Positions 47,136 to 55,353 of a stretch of 64,000 nt of DNA are shown here, piece after piece. This DNA is from Paenibacillus sp. (GTDB lineage: Bacteria; Bacillota; Bacilli; Paenibacillales; YIM-B00363). A model generated the notes under the pieces. It made no database searches. It was given only the letters and a program-made list of their open reading frames with translations, and was not told where the DNA came from. Every line of letters starts with the position of its first letter. The first letter of the stretch is position 1. The stretch is taken from positions 1 to 64,000 of the forward strand of contig NZ_JAPSKE010000012.1 of the NCBI RefSeq assembly GCF_031177825.1. Reading direction: 5' to 3'. The position numbers and the translations under genes are program-made.

Positions 47136-47957
47136 TTAAATCATCCAGCCGAACCATTCGGTCTTCTGCTTGTCGAGCTGCCGCAGCCAATCGAGCGTCG
47201 TTCGAATCGCCCTCTCCGCGTGCCCTCGGCCGGAGAAGACGTGATCGCCTTGCATGATGATTTCTTTCTCGCACTGCCCGCCGCTTCGCGTCCGGAACAC
47301 CTTCTGGTACAAGAAGCTGTACTCGACGGGGATGACGGCGTCCGCCGTGCCGTGCACGAGAAGCGCATCGCCTTCGAACGTCCGAGCTTCTCGGAACGGA
47401 TGGCAGGTCGCCAGCGAAGCGAAAAACGCGGGCTTCAGCGCGTAGCCCAAATATTCGGTTTCGCCTTGCGTGACGGCTTCCTCGTACGCGGCCTTGCCGA
47501 CGATGCCGACGATGTCTTGGAACGGGTGGCCGGTCGGCGCCCATAGCGCCAGCGTCTTCGCCCGCTTATCGCGCGCGGCCGTCAGCGCGGCGACCGCGCC
47601 GCCGAGGCTGTGTCCGAGCAGCGCGACGCGGTTTGGATCGACGAAGTCGAGATCCAGCACGTAGTCGAGCGCGCAGCGCGTCTGGGCGATCCAATCGTCC
47701 ATGCCGGTATCGCCGTAATCGCCGCCGCTCTCGCCGCAGCCGGCGTAGTCGAACCGCAGCGCCGCGTACCCGGCGCTCGCGAACGCTCGCGCGGCCTTCA
47801 CGAACAGCCGATGTTCTCCGATGCGGTCGCCTGCGAAGCCGTGGCAGATCACGACGGCGGGGAAGCGGGACGGCTCCCAGGCCCCTTCCATCGGCGGGTA
47901 GTGCAGCGTCGCCGCGAGGCGCGCGCCTTGGCTTCGGATCTCGATATGTCTCTCCAT
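47136..47957 (-). CDS. alpha/beta hydrolase inside the sulfate-uptake operon
   Basis: This 273-residue serine hydrolase has the nucleophile elbow GHSLGGA, oxyanion region VICHGFAGDRIGEHRLF, an acid in VHGTADAVIP and the catalytic His in QGDHVFSG. It resembles the YqkD/dienelactone-hydrolase-like group with a cap. The start follows GCGAGGTTG. It lies between sbp and yezD on the same strand. Such a location hints at a thioester or sulfur-compound esterase, but no substrate is indicated by sequence. Confidence 0.8.
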   Translation of the reverse strand: MERHIEIRSQGARLAATLHYPPMEGAWEPSRFPAVVICHGFAGDRIGEHRLFVKAARAFASAGYAALRFDYAGCGESGGDYGDTGMDDWIAQTRCALDYVLDLDFVDPNRVALLGHSLGGAVAALTAARDKRAKTLALWAPTGHPFQDIVGIVGKAAYEEAVTQGETEYLGYALKPAFFASLATCHPFREARTFEGDALLVHGTADAVIPVEYSFLYQKVFRTRSGGQCEKEIIMQGDHVFSGRGHAERAIRTTLDWLRQLDKQKTEWFGWMI

Positions 47958-48030
47958 TCGGAACAACCTCGCTTCTATGGTACTGGGCGGTGCAGTCGGA
48001 GAAACTCCGATCATTTCCGCCCGCCTCGCA

Positions 48031-49137
48031 TTATGGTTGGTAGATTTGGTCGAAGATGCCGCCGTCCGAGAAAAACTTCTTCTGCGCTTCCTGCCAGCCG
48101 CCGAAATGCTCGTCGACCGTAAGCAAGTTCACCGCCGGGAACTGATCCTTGTATTTCTCCGCGACGGAGGCGAGACGCGGACGGTAATAGTTTTTCGCGG
48201 CGATTTCTTGCCCTTCTTCCGAGTACAGGTACTCTAGGTACGCCGCAGCCGCATCCGTCGTGCCGCGCTTCTCGGCGACCTTGTCGACGACCGTAACCGG
48301 AGGCTCCGCCAGGATGCTCAGCGACGGAACGACGATCTCGAACTTGTCGGGGCCGAGCTCGTTGATCGAGAGGAACGCTTCGTTCTCCCAAGCGAGCAGC
48401 ACGTCCCCGATGCCGCGTTCGACGAACGTCGTCGTCGAGCCCCGGGCGCCGGAGTCGAGCACGGGCACGTTCTTGAACAGCTGCGTTACGAATTGCTGCG
48501 CCTTGGCTTCGTCGTTGTCGTTTTGCTGCAGCGCGTAGCCCCACGCCGCAAGGAAGTTCCACCGCGCGCCGCCCGACGTCTTCGGGTTCGGCGTAATGAC
48601 TTCGACGTCTTCGCGAACGAGGTCGTTCCAATCTTTGATGCCTTTCGGGTTGCCCTTGCGCACGAGGAAGACGATCGTAGACGTGTACGGCGAGCTGTTG
48701 TCGGCGAGGCGGTCCTGCCAGCCTTCCGCGATCAGCCCCGCGCCTTGGATTTCGTCGATGTCGTACGCGAGCGCCAAGGTGACGACGTCGGCTTCGAGTC
48801 CGTCGATGACCGACCGGCCTTGCTTGCCGGAACCGCCGTGCGATTGATTGATCGTAACCTTCTGACCCGTCTCCGCTTCCCAATGCTTCGCGAAGGCGGC
48901 GTTGAACGTTTCATAGAGTTCGCGCGTCGGATCGTAGGATACGTTCAGCAGCTCCACCGGTTCCTTCGGCGTCTCCGCTTCTTTCGCCGGTTCCGCCGGG
49001 GCGGCCGCGCCGCCGGAAGCCTGCGTCGTCTCCGCCGGCGTCTCCGTCCCGGCGCCCGTGCCCGCCGTGCCTCCGCCGCATGCCGTCGTTACCGCCAACC
49101 ATCCGCTTACCATGACCAACAAGAATGCCTTCTTCAT
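48031..49137 (-). CDS. sbp: sulfate-binding lipoprotein
   Basis: This 368-residue sulfate/thiosulfate-binding protein is lipid-anchored at the VTTAC-GGG lipobox (Cys20), followed by a long Thr/Ala/Glu-rich linker. Core blocks are [52 protein letters not shown] and [20 protein letters not shown], all typical of Sbp/CysP. It is the first gene of the operon, with a promoter about 95 bases upstream. Confidence 0.95.
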   Translation of the reverse strand: MKKAFLLVMVSGWLAVTTACGGGTAGTGAGTETPAETTQASGGAAAPAEPAKEAETPKEPVELLNVSYDPTRELYETFNAAFAKHWEAETGQKVTINQSHGGSGKQGRSVIDGLEADVVTLALAYDIDEIQGAGLIAEGWQDRLADNSSPYTSTIVFLVRKGNPKGIKDWNDLVREDVEVITPNPKTSGGARWNFLAAWGYALQQNDNDEAKAQQFVTQLFKNVPVLDSGARGSTTTFVERGIGDVLLAWENEAFLSINELGPDKFEIVVPSLSILAEPPVTVVDKVAEKRGTTDAAAAYLEYLYSEEGQEIAAKNYYRPRLASVAEKYKDQFPAVNLLTVDEHFGGWQEAQKKFFSDGGIFDQIYQP

Positions 49138-49216
49138 TTCGTTTCCCCACCCTCGTAGAGTTAAAATTTATAGGGTCTCCGGTGGTCCGGTGGACATTTC
49201 CTTTAATCCCGATATG

Positions 49217-49308
49217 TTTAGTCGGGTTTTATGACATGAATCGTAGCACCCGTGAAATTGTACTGTCAATACGCCGAAAACATGTTGTCAAGATGAATTT
49301 TAGTCGGG
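49217..49308 (-). promoter_or_regulatory. sbp promoter flanked by TTTAGTCGGG direct repeats
   Basis: On the minus strand TTGACA (49269-49264), 18 bp, TACGAT (49245-49240). TTTAGTCGGG occurs twice, at 49217-49226 (about +10) and 49299-49308 (about -70), bracketing the promoter. The downstream copy also forms a CCCGA/TCGGG inverted pair. A sulfur-responsive regulator site is inferred. Confidence 0.45.
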
Positions 49309-49401
49309 GAATATCCTCCTTCCCCCTCCACGCATCCTGTCCGAACCGAAGCTTCTTCCCGCGAAAATGGATTAAAGTCCACATAAAAAACGCCCGCCGA
49401 C

Positions 49402-50301
49402 TCAATGCGTCTGCGGACGGGAAGAGTGCCGCCATTGCGACGGTGTCAGTCCGGTGTAGCGCTTGAACACCGTCGCGAAATGCTGGCTCGTCTTAAAGCC
49501 CAGCTCGAAGGCGACCTCCGTGATCGAGACGTCCGGCCGGCGCAGCCGCTCGCAGGCGCGCTCTACGCGGACCCGCTCGATATAGGTGGCCGGCGATTGT
49601 CCCACCGCTTCCCGGAAGACGCGATAGACGTGAGAGTCGCTGACGCCGAGCGTCGAAGCGAGCTCGGCCGTCGTCCAACGGCGCTCCGGCTCCGCCTGAA
49701 TCCGGGCGCACAGCTTGACCAACGCTTCGCTCAGATCCGGAGGCAGGTCCGGCGCCTTCCCGGGCCGCAGCGCGCGAAGCAACAGATCGACGATGCCGGT
49801 GCGAATCTCCAGCGCGCGCAGCGCCCCGCCTTGCTCCAAGACGAGCCTCATGCGGCGCAGCGGCTCGAGCGCGCCCGGTCCGATCGTTGCGACGCGAGGC
49901 GCTCCCCGTAAGGCGTCGGCGAGCGTAACCCGCTCCCCCTCCTCGAGACGCAGCCATCCCATCGTCTCGGCCGGATCGAGCACGATCATCCACCAGATCG
50001 AGCACGGCTCGATATGGTTCGAACGCGCTCGGTGCACTTCGCCGGGGCGCGTATGGAACAGTTGACCGGCATGGGAGGCGTACGAGGCTCCGCCGACCTC
50101 CCACGTCGCCCTTCCGCTCTCCATATACACGAACTCGTACGACCGCTCGTGCCTATGGTCCGGCAGCGGGATCGCTTCCGAGAAGCGATCGTAGCCGAGC
50201 GTAATGAGCTCGGGCACGTCCGACGCGGCTTCCCCGCGGTCGTTCGAATACATCCAACGCGACGACGCCGTTTTCCCCATCCTCGTTCCCATGCCCCCCA
50301 T
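49402..50301 (-). CDS. AraC-family regulator, divergent from PhyH copy 2
   Basis: This protein of about 299 residues has an N-terminal cupin (LPDHRHERSYEFVYMESGRA) and the C-terminal double HTH (RWTTAELASTLGVSDSHVYR and VSITEVAFELGFKTSQHFAT) ending FKRYTGLTPSQWR. It is divergent from the PhyH gene at 50410; the gap is about 110 bases. Several ATG codons at the N-terminus lack a clear ribosome binding site, so the start is uncertain. Confidence 0.85.
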   Translation of the reverse strand: MGGMGTRMGKTASSRWMYSNDRGEAASDVPELITLGYDRFSEAIPLPDHRHERSYEFVYMESGRATWEVGGASYASHAGQLFHTRPGEVHRARSNHIEPCSIWWMIVLDPAETMGWLRLEEGERVTLADALRGAPRVATIGPGALEPLRRMRLVLEQGGALRALEIRTGIVDLLLRALRPGKAPDLPPDLSEALVKLCARIQAEPERRWTTAELASTLGVSDSHVYRVFREAVGQSPATYIERVRVERACERLRRPDVSITEVAFELGFKTSQHFATVFKRYTGLTPSQWRHSSRPQTH

Positions 50302-50409
50302 AGCGTTCTCAATCGTATCAATGTTTCCGATCCTACTCGATACGTTCGAGGAAGTCAAAGCCGGCCCGCCGGTTTACGATGAAATCAACCTAATAACGAG
50401 GTGAACCGA

Positions 50410-51240
50410 ATGAGCGTGATTTCGTATCAAGTGACCGAAGAGGACAAGGCTCGTTTTCAGAAGGATGGGTATTGGATCAGCCCGAAGCTGCTCGACGACG
50501 ACGCGATCGGACGGCTGCGGCAAGCGCATGAGCGAATTTGGAAACGCGACTTCGACGGAGACGGATACCCGATGCATCCGATTCCCGTCCCCTTCGACCC
50601 GCTGGCGATCAAGAAGACGGAAAACGGCTGGTGGATCAACGACGAAGTCCGCGCGATCGTGACGGATCCCGAGCTCGGGCGCATGGCGGCCGATTTGTTG
50701 AACGAGGACGAGATCCGGCTGTGGCACGACCAGGTTATCTACAAGCCCGGCGCGGGAGACAAGGAGACGAAACTCGGCAACGTCGGCTGGCATCAAGACT
50801 ACGGATACTGGCGCGCGAGCAGCACGACGAATATGGTGACGGTGTGGATCGCCCTGCAGGACACGGACCTGTCGAACGGCGCCATGACGACGATCCTGGG
50901 CTCGCACAAGTGGGGAGAAGTCGAAGGGAGCGACACGTTCTTCGACCAAGACATGGAGAAGCTCCGAGCAAGGTTCGCGCGGCGCGATTGGACGGAGGAG
51001 CCTTGCATCCTGAAGGCGGGCCAGGCCAGCTTCCACCATGCGCTGACGTTCCACGGCTCCGGGCCGAACCGGACGAACGAGCCGCGCCTGTCGGTCGTCG
51101 CTCACCTCATGCCGGGACATACGTCCTTCCGCGCCGGCCGGCAGCGGCACGACAATGTTCTCTTCCTCGGCCCCCGGCCGTACGACGGACAGCGGTTCGA
51201 CAACGAGTACTTCCCGCTGCTGTACAGCAGGAACCGCTGA
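50410..51240 (+). CDS. phytanoyl-CoA dioxygenase (PhyH) family protein, copy 2
   Basis: This 276-residue Fe(II)/2-oxoglutarate oxygenase-like protein has iron ligands His128 and Asp130 (NVGWHQDYGYW), distal His215 (LTFHGSGPN) and Arg226 (NEPRLSV). FQKDGYWISP opens the fold as in PhyH. It starts at ATG after CGAGGTGAAC. It shares its upstream region with an AraC regulator. It is only distantly similar to copy 1, so the two are not a recent duplication. Confidence 0.87.
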   Translation: MSVISYQVTEEDKARFQKDGYWISPKLLDDDAIGRLRQAHERIWKRDFDGDGYPMHPIPVPFDPLAIKKTENGWWINDEVRAIVTDPELGRMAADLLNEDEIRLWHDQVIYKPGAGDKETKLGNVGWHQDYGYWRASSTTNMVTVWIALQDTDLSNGAMTTILGSHKWGEVEGSDTFFDQDMEKLRARFARRDWTEEPCILKAGQASFHHALTFHGSGPNRTNEPRLSVVAHLMPGHTSFRAGRQRHDNVLFLGPRPYDGQRFDNEYFPLLYSRNR

Positions 51241-51350
51241 AACGAGCGAAAGACCATGCTTCCCGGTCGCCCCGGATGCATGGTCTTTGCAGTTGCTGGC
51301 GTTCAATGAAAATATAGGCCGTCCCGAAGGAGCGCCGGGATCTGTTGCAT

Positions 51351-51917
51351 CTAATCGTCTACGCGAATGTCCAGTCTGGCGGCAACGCCGGCCGGATTGG
51401 CGTCCGATCGCCCGCCCCCGATATTAAAGGCGATGATGATGATATCGTTGCGCCCGTTGCGTAAGTGTTGTCTCACGTTAAATGTTCTGCCCGGGTTAAA
51501 ATAAGCCGGGTTCGCTTCCGGGTTGTCGTATACTACGATTCTTCCATTGATAAGAACGACGGCGTAATTGTCGACGGACAGGAACAATCGGCCTCGTTCG
51601 ATGTCTCCGCGGGGAATTCGAAATCGTCTAGACACGACGGCGAAATCGCCGTTCGTATTCCGATCGCTCCAGACGTAAACCGCATCGTTCACCTCCGCCC
51701 AGGCGGGGTTTCTGGCTACTTCAAAGGCATTCGTCCATTCTTCGTCCGTTCCGATTCGGATGTTTCGGTCGCTGATGGACACGTTCTTAACCGGCGTCGC
51801 ATGATGCAGACGGAGGCGGCTTTTGTAGATCGACATGATCTTGGCAACGGGGATCCGCTTTCTACTCGTTCTCGGCCCCGGTTTTCTAAGCGAGGGTTTT
51901 CTATTGTGAATCGGCAT
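51351..51917 (-). CDS. jelly-roll carbohydrate-binding-like protein with basic N-terminus
   Basis: This 188-residue protein has a strongly basic N-terminus (PIHNRKPSLRKPGPRTSRKR). It is followed by a beta-rich region resembling the sugar-binding jelly roll at the front of alpha-L-rhamnosidases: WTNAFEVARNPAW, RRFRIPRGDIERGRLFLSVD and NYAVVLINGRIVVYDNPEAN. No catalytic domain and no signal peptide are present. The start follows AAGGAGG. Like the crystallin-like protein at 24769, it could be a spore or envelope structural protein; this is inferred from shape only. Confidence 0.55.
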   Translation of the reverse strand: MPIHNRKPSLRKPGPRTSRKRIPVAKIMSIYKSRLRLHHATPVKNVSISDRNIRIGTDEEWTNAFEVARNPAWAEVNDAVYVWSDRNTNGDFAVVSRRFRIPRGDIERGRLFLSVDNYAVVLINGRIVVYDNPEANPAYFNPGRTFNVRQHLRNGRNDIIIIAFNIGGGRSDANPAGVAARLDIRVDD

Positions 51918-52230
51918 TCGGGATTGCCTCCTTTTTGCAATTTTCCTCCTTTTCTTCCGTAGTATCCTATGAATTATGCAAAAAGGATGTCTGTGTTCCT
52001 GTCTCTCTTTCTATACAACCCGCATCTCACGATCTTAATATTTATATTTGGCATGATAATGATGACATCGGCAGGTTTTATAACACAACACACCTATTGA
52101 GCTCGTGCGATACGCTGACGGGGCGGTTTTGCGCAACTTTCCAACAACTGGAATGGTATTAATGATTTGTTGAGTAATTCAACTTTGATTGATTTATAAA
52201 TTAAATGCGGGCTAATTGGGAGGCGCTTTC
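51918..52230. other. AT-rich intergenic stretch at the left edge of an insert
   Basis: No gene was recognised here. Base composition changes abruptly to AT-rich and stays so to about 53.56 kb, unlike the GC-rich genes on either side. This suggests the left boundary of recently acquired DNA. Confidence 0.4.
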
Positions 52231-52869
52231 GTGACAACGGTCGGTATTTTGGGGGTAGTTCATGATGATCAATTAAGACGAAAACACAATGTAACGTTGG
52301 ATCTTATTAAGGAATTGATATTGGAGTTCGGTCCCGATGTGATCTGTGGAGAGGTACTTCCCGCCAGTTGGGAACATTATCGGCGAGACCGTAATTACCG
52401 AGGGTATTGGGGAGAACCTCCGAGCGAATATTGGGATTTAATTTTCCCTTTATGCGAAGAGATGAAATACGATTTTGAACCAATCGATTGGGTCGAACTT
52501 GATGTTTGGCTCGATTTTGATCCTTTCCATGCTTTCAATGAACAGATTCGCGGCGAGTATAACGCAGAATTAAATCGATGGTTTGAAAAACAACTCGCAA
52601 CGTTGGATTCCAGCGTACTGCCTTTCAATTCTGCAGAATGGGATAACGTTACAAAGCAAAAGTATTCATGGTTAGAAACAATCAACCCCCAATCGCATTT
52701 ATTCAGGTATGTATGCAGACATCTAATCATGATTCAAAGGATTAAGAATGCCGCTAAAAAGCATGCAGGGAAACGACTTCTGTGTGTGGTTGGTGCGGAC
52801 CACAATCACGCGCTTTATGAGGGGTTATCTTCAGAAAGAGATATCCGGCTTATATACCCTTTGCGCTAA
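52231..52869 (+). CDS. Tiki/TraB-like superfamily protein
   Basis: This protein of about 212 residues begins TTVGILGVVHDDQLRRKHN, then ILEFGPDVICGEVLPASWEH, and ends KRLLCVVGADHNHALYEGL. The GxxH near the N-terminus, the GE(V/L) strand and the VVGADHNHAL C-terminal strand resemble the TraB/PrgY/Tiki hydrolase-like superfamily. Catalytic function is not established. The start is GTG after TTGGGAGGC. Codon use is AT-rich compared with all neighbours, indicating horizontal transfer. Confidence 0.5.
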   Translation: MTTVGILGVVHDDQLRRKHNVTLDLIKELILEFGPDVICGEVLPASWEHYRRDRNYRGYWGEPPSEYWDLIFPLCEEMKYDFEPIDWVELDVWLDFDPFHAFNEQIRGEYNAELNRWFEKQLATLDSSVLPFNSAEWDNVTKQKYSWLETINPQSHLFRYVCRHLIMIQRIKNAAKKHAGKRLLCVVGADHNHALYEGLSSERDIRLIYPLR

Positions 52870-52943
52870 GGATTGAGCTTACGGGTCGGGCAGAATTAGC
52901 CCAATAGTAATCGAATAATTCATAGGGGGGGAATCGGCACCGT

Positions 52944-53546
52944 ATGGTTTCAAACTTTATTTTGGTAAGGCATGCTTTAAAGGTAAAGGCGATTGGGGAT
53001 GTTTCAATAACTCCCGATGGAGTTATGCAAGCACAACTAACCGCAAAACATTTGTCGGGTATGCCTGTAACAGCAATTGTATCGAGTCCACTCCGCAGAG
53101 CAAAAGAAACGGCTGAATACATCGCATCAGCAACGAAATCAGTAGTGATTGAGGATACTCGTTTGCGTGAGCGCGCTAACTGGGGGGACTTACCCGGTCA
53201 AACCTTTAACGAATTCGTCGAAATGTGGGAGCGATGCACCCGCGATCCCGACCATATACCTCCCATAGGCGACTCCGCAAGAAAGGCATGTGAACGCATG
53301 TCATCATTGTTATTTGAATTCGGAAGGAAACACCCGCCTGAAAGTAACATTGTAATTGTTAGTCACGGCGGATGTATCACCGATTTTCTGGTTAATACCA
53401 TTCCCGAAACCGACTTAAACGTTTGGCATCCCCGTTTTATAGAAGTACAAAGTAACCTTATTCCAGAATGTTCGATAACGAAGCTCAGGTACGAAAACGG
53501 ACATTACAAGATAGACGATTTCGCGTCAGTAAAGCACTTGAGTTAG
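52944..53546 (+). CDS. histidine phosphatase (phosphoglycerate-mutase-like)
   Basis: This 200-residue protein has the catalytic RHA(L)K motif at the start (FILVRHALKV, with Ala replacing the usual Gly of RHG) and IVSSPLRRAKETAEYIA. The acid appears in LRERANWGDLPGQTFNEF and the second His in VIVSHGGCITDFL. It is likely a small-molecule or protein phosphatase. It follows the Tiki/TraB-like gene by 74 bases in the same AT-rich insert and is closed by a terminator. Confidence 0.78.
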   Translation: MVSNFILVRHALKVKAIGDVSITPDGVMQAQLTAKHLSGMPVTAIVSSPLRRAKETAEYIASATKSVVIEDTRLRERANWGDLPGQTFNEFVEMWERCTRDPDHIPPIGDSARKACERMSSLLFEFGRKHPPESNIVIVSHGGCITDFLVNTIPETDLNVWHPRFIEVQSNLIPECSITKLRYENGHYKIDDFASVKHLS

Positions 53547-53590
53547 GTGAGAACATCCGTTGCGTTAACGGAGACGTTGGTTCCATAAAA

Positions 53591-53637
53591 CAGCGGCAGT
53601 CTAGGACTTTACTTTTCTGTCCAAGGCTGCCGCTGCT
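53591..53637 (+). terminator. terminator at the right edge of the AT-rich insert
   Basis: CAGCGGCAGTCTAGGAC and GTCCAAGGCTGCCGCTG arms form a long stem; a T-rich TTCT follows. Confidence 0.75.
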
Positions 53638-53736
53638 TCTATATGAAAGCCAGTCTAACGATGCCCCGCGCCAGAGACGCTAAGCTCTCCTGTAAAGCGA
53701 AGCTCCCTTCGTTGTTCCATCGCTCGTTCCTCCGCT

Positions 53737-54000
53737 CTATCGTACGACCCGGCGCGGCAGCGACTCGCTGTCCGGCTCGAAATCGAGCCGTAACGCAAGA
53801 GGCGCCGTGCGCTCATAAGGCCGGCGCTCCGCGACCCAGGCTTCCCATGCGTTCGGCTCCGCGCCGATCGCGGCGCCCGTTAACCGGCGCAGCTCGAGCA
53901 GCGCGTTCTGTCGCAGCCGAGCCCGCGGACGGCGCCGCCTCGGCCAAGAACGCCAGCGCTTCGTTCGCCGCTCGCTCGCCGCACGGACTAACCGTTCGGC
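53737..54000 (-). pseudogene. decayed C-terminus of a HEAT-repeat protein
   Basis: The minus strand carries NALLELRRLTGAAIGAEPNA and WEAWVAERRPYERTAPLALR before a stop at 53737. LRRLTG...P.AW..W is the typical closing HEAT repeat of many bacterial scaffold proteins. Upstream, ANEALAFLAEAAPSAGSAAT continues the repeat in another frame, so at least one frameshift near 53910 has broken it, and the rest of the gene is missing. No intact gene is present between 53547 and 54127. Confidence 0.5.
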
Positions 54001-54020
54001 ACAAACCGACGCTCCCGCGC

Positions 54021-54066
54021 AAAAAAAAGGAGCCCGCCCGGGTCGAATTACGACCCGGACAGCCCC
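54021..54066 (-). terminator. terminator after the methyltransferase gene
   Basis: GTCCGGGTCG and CGACCCGGGC arms followed on the minus strand by TTTTTTTT (54028-54021), about 60 bases past the stop. Confidence 0.8.
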
Positions 54067-54126
54067 TGCGCCATCTCCTATTTCGTTCGACGATCAGCCC
54101 GTTCTCGTCCACGGCCGCCCCCCGAC

Positions 54127-54750
54127 TCACTTCGGCATCCGATAGACGGCGACCCCGAGGAAATAGCGTACGCCTTCGCGCGGCTCCCGCTCGAACGTCG
54201 GGCCGCGCTGGTAATAAAACTCGACGCCCGGCAGCCCTTCGAACAGCTCGCGGAACTGCTCCGACGTCAGCTGATGCGTGTGGAACGGCTCGCTCGTCGG
54301 CTCCCCCCGCCCCCTTCCGAACGGGCTCGACAGCACGAGCGCGCCTCCGGGACGGAGCATGCGGAGCAGCTGACCGAGGAAGAGACGATCGTCTTCGACA
54401 TGCTCGATCGTCTCGAAGCTGAGAATCGTGTCGAACGTTCCGAGCCGCTCCGGCAGCGCCGGATCCAGCGCATCGCCTTGCACATAGACGATCTTCTGAT
54501 GATGGTACTCGCGCTCGGCGTATAGCAGCGTCTCCGCGTCGTTATCGACCGCGACGATCTCCGTCACCTCGCGCTTGCGCTCCTTAGCCGTCATATGGCT
54601 GCCGTAACCGACGCCGCAGGCGATGTCGAGCACCCGGCCTCTGACATACGGCGCCGCGAAATAATACCGCGCGACATGCTCGAGCAGCATGCCGTTCGTC
54701 GGCTTCATCGACTTCGGGATGATCCGCTCCCCGGTCCACTCCAGCTCCAT
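54127..54750 (-). CDS. class I SAM-dependent methyltransferase
   Basis: This 207-residue methyltransferase has motif I VLDIACGVGYGS, motif II VAVDND with a family-typical acidic turn, ILSFETIEHVED and LLRMLRPGGALVLSSP. The N-terminal TGERIIP block is seen in SAM methyltransferases linked to glycan or small-molecule methylation. The acceptor is unknown. It follows trmL by three bases and is probably cotranscribed with it. Confidence 0.85.
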   Translation of the reverse strand: MELEWTGERIIPKSMKPTNGMLLEHVARYYFAAPYVRGRVLDIACGVGYGSHMTAKERKREVTEIVAVDNDAETLLYAEREYHHQKIVYVQGDALDPALPERLGTFDTILSFETIEHVEDDRLFLGQLLRMLRPGGALVLSSPFGRGRGEPTSEPFHTHQLTSEQFRELFEGLPGVEFYYQRGPTFEREPREGVRYFLGVAVYRMPK

Positions 54751-54753
54751 GCG

Positions 54754-55224
54754 TCAGCCGCGCCGCAGGCCCGGGAACTCCGCCTGTCGCAGCGCCTCGA
54801 ACAGGACGATCGCCGCCGAATTGGACAGATTGAGCGAGCGGATATGGTCGTTCATCGGAATGCGAATGCGCCGCTCGGGGAAGCGCGACAGAATCGAATC
54901 CGGCAGCCCCTTCGTCTCCCGGCCGAACACGAACATGTCCTCGTCCCGGTATTCGAAGTCCGTATAGCTGCGGCTCCCCTTCGTCGTCGCGAAGAACATG
55001 CGCCCGCCCCCGTACTGCTCGAGCACCTCTTCGAACGAATCATGCACATGCAGCTTGACGGACGGCCAATAATCGAGGCCGGCCCGCTTCAAGTCCTTGT
55101 CTTCGATGCTGAAGCCGAGCGGCCGCACGAGATGCAGATGCGTCCCGGTGCCTGCGCAGGTGCGCGAAATATTGCCCGTATTCGCCGGAATTTCCGGTTC
55201 GACGAGCACGATATGAAAAGCCAT
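54754..55224 (-). CDS. trmL: tRNA (cytidine(34)-2'-O)-methyltransferase TrmL
   Basis: This 156-residue SPOUT methyltransferase methylates the wobble position of some leucine tRNAs. The signature order is MAFHIVLVEPEIPANTGNIS, RTCAGTGTHLHLVRPLGF, then DEDMFVFGRETKGLPD and IRSLNLSNSAAIVLFEALRQ, typical of TrmL/CspR. The start lies just after GGAGGCTTTCC. The adjacent methyltransferase gene is in the same operon. Confidence 0.95.
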   Translation of the reverse strand: MAFHIVLVEPEIPANTGNISRTCAGTGTHLHLVRPLGFSIEDKDLKRAGLDYWPSVKLHVHDSFEEVLEQYGGGRMFFATTKGSRSYTDFEYRDEDMFVFGRETKGLPDSILSRFPERRIRIPMNDHIRSLNLSNSAAIVLFEALRQAEFPGLRRG

Positions 55225-55353
55225 GTCGGAAAGCCTCCTTGAATGCCTAGGTTCGGCGACGTTTTACATACAATTAATATTCCGTTAATTCGGCGATGAC
55301 GTCCGCGATGCATAATGGGGATACACCCTATACCATAGGAGCGAACCGATGCC

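Noticed and set aside
53643-54422. 259-codon plus-strand frame
   Set aside because: It overlaps the methyltransferase gene and the HEAT-repeat remnant; composition (Ala, Arg, Pro, Ser) is that of a random GC-rich frame.
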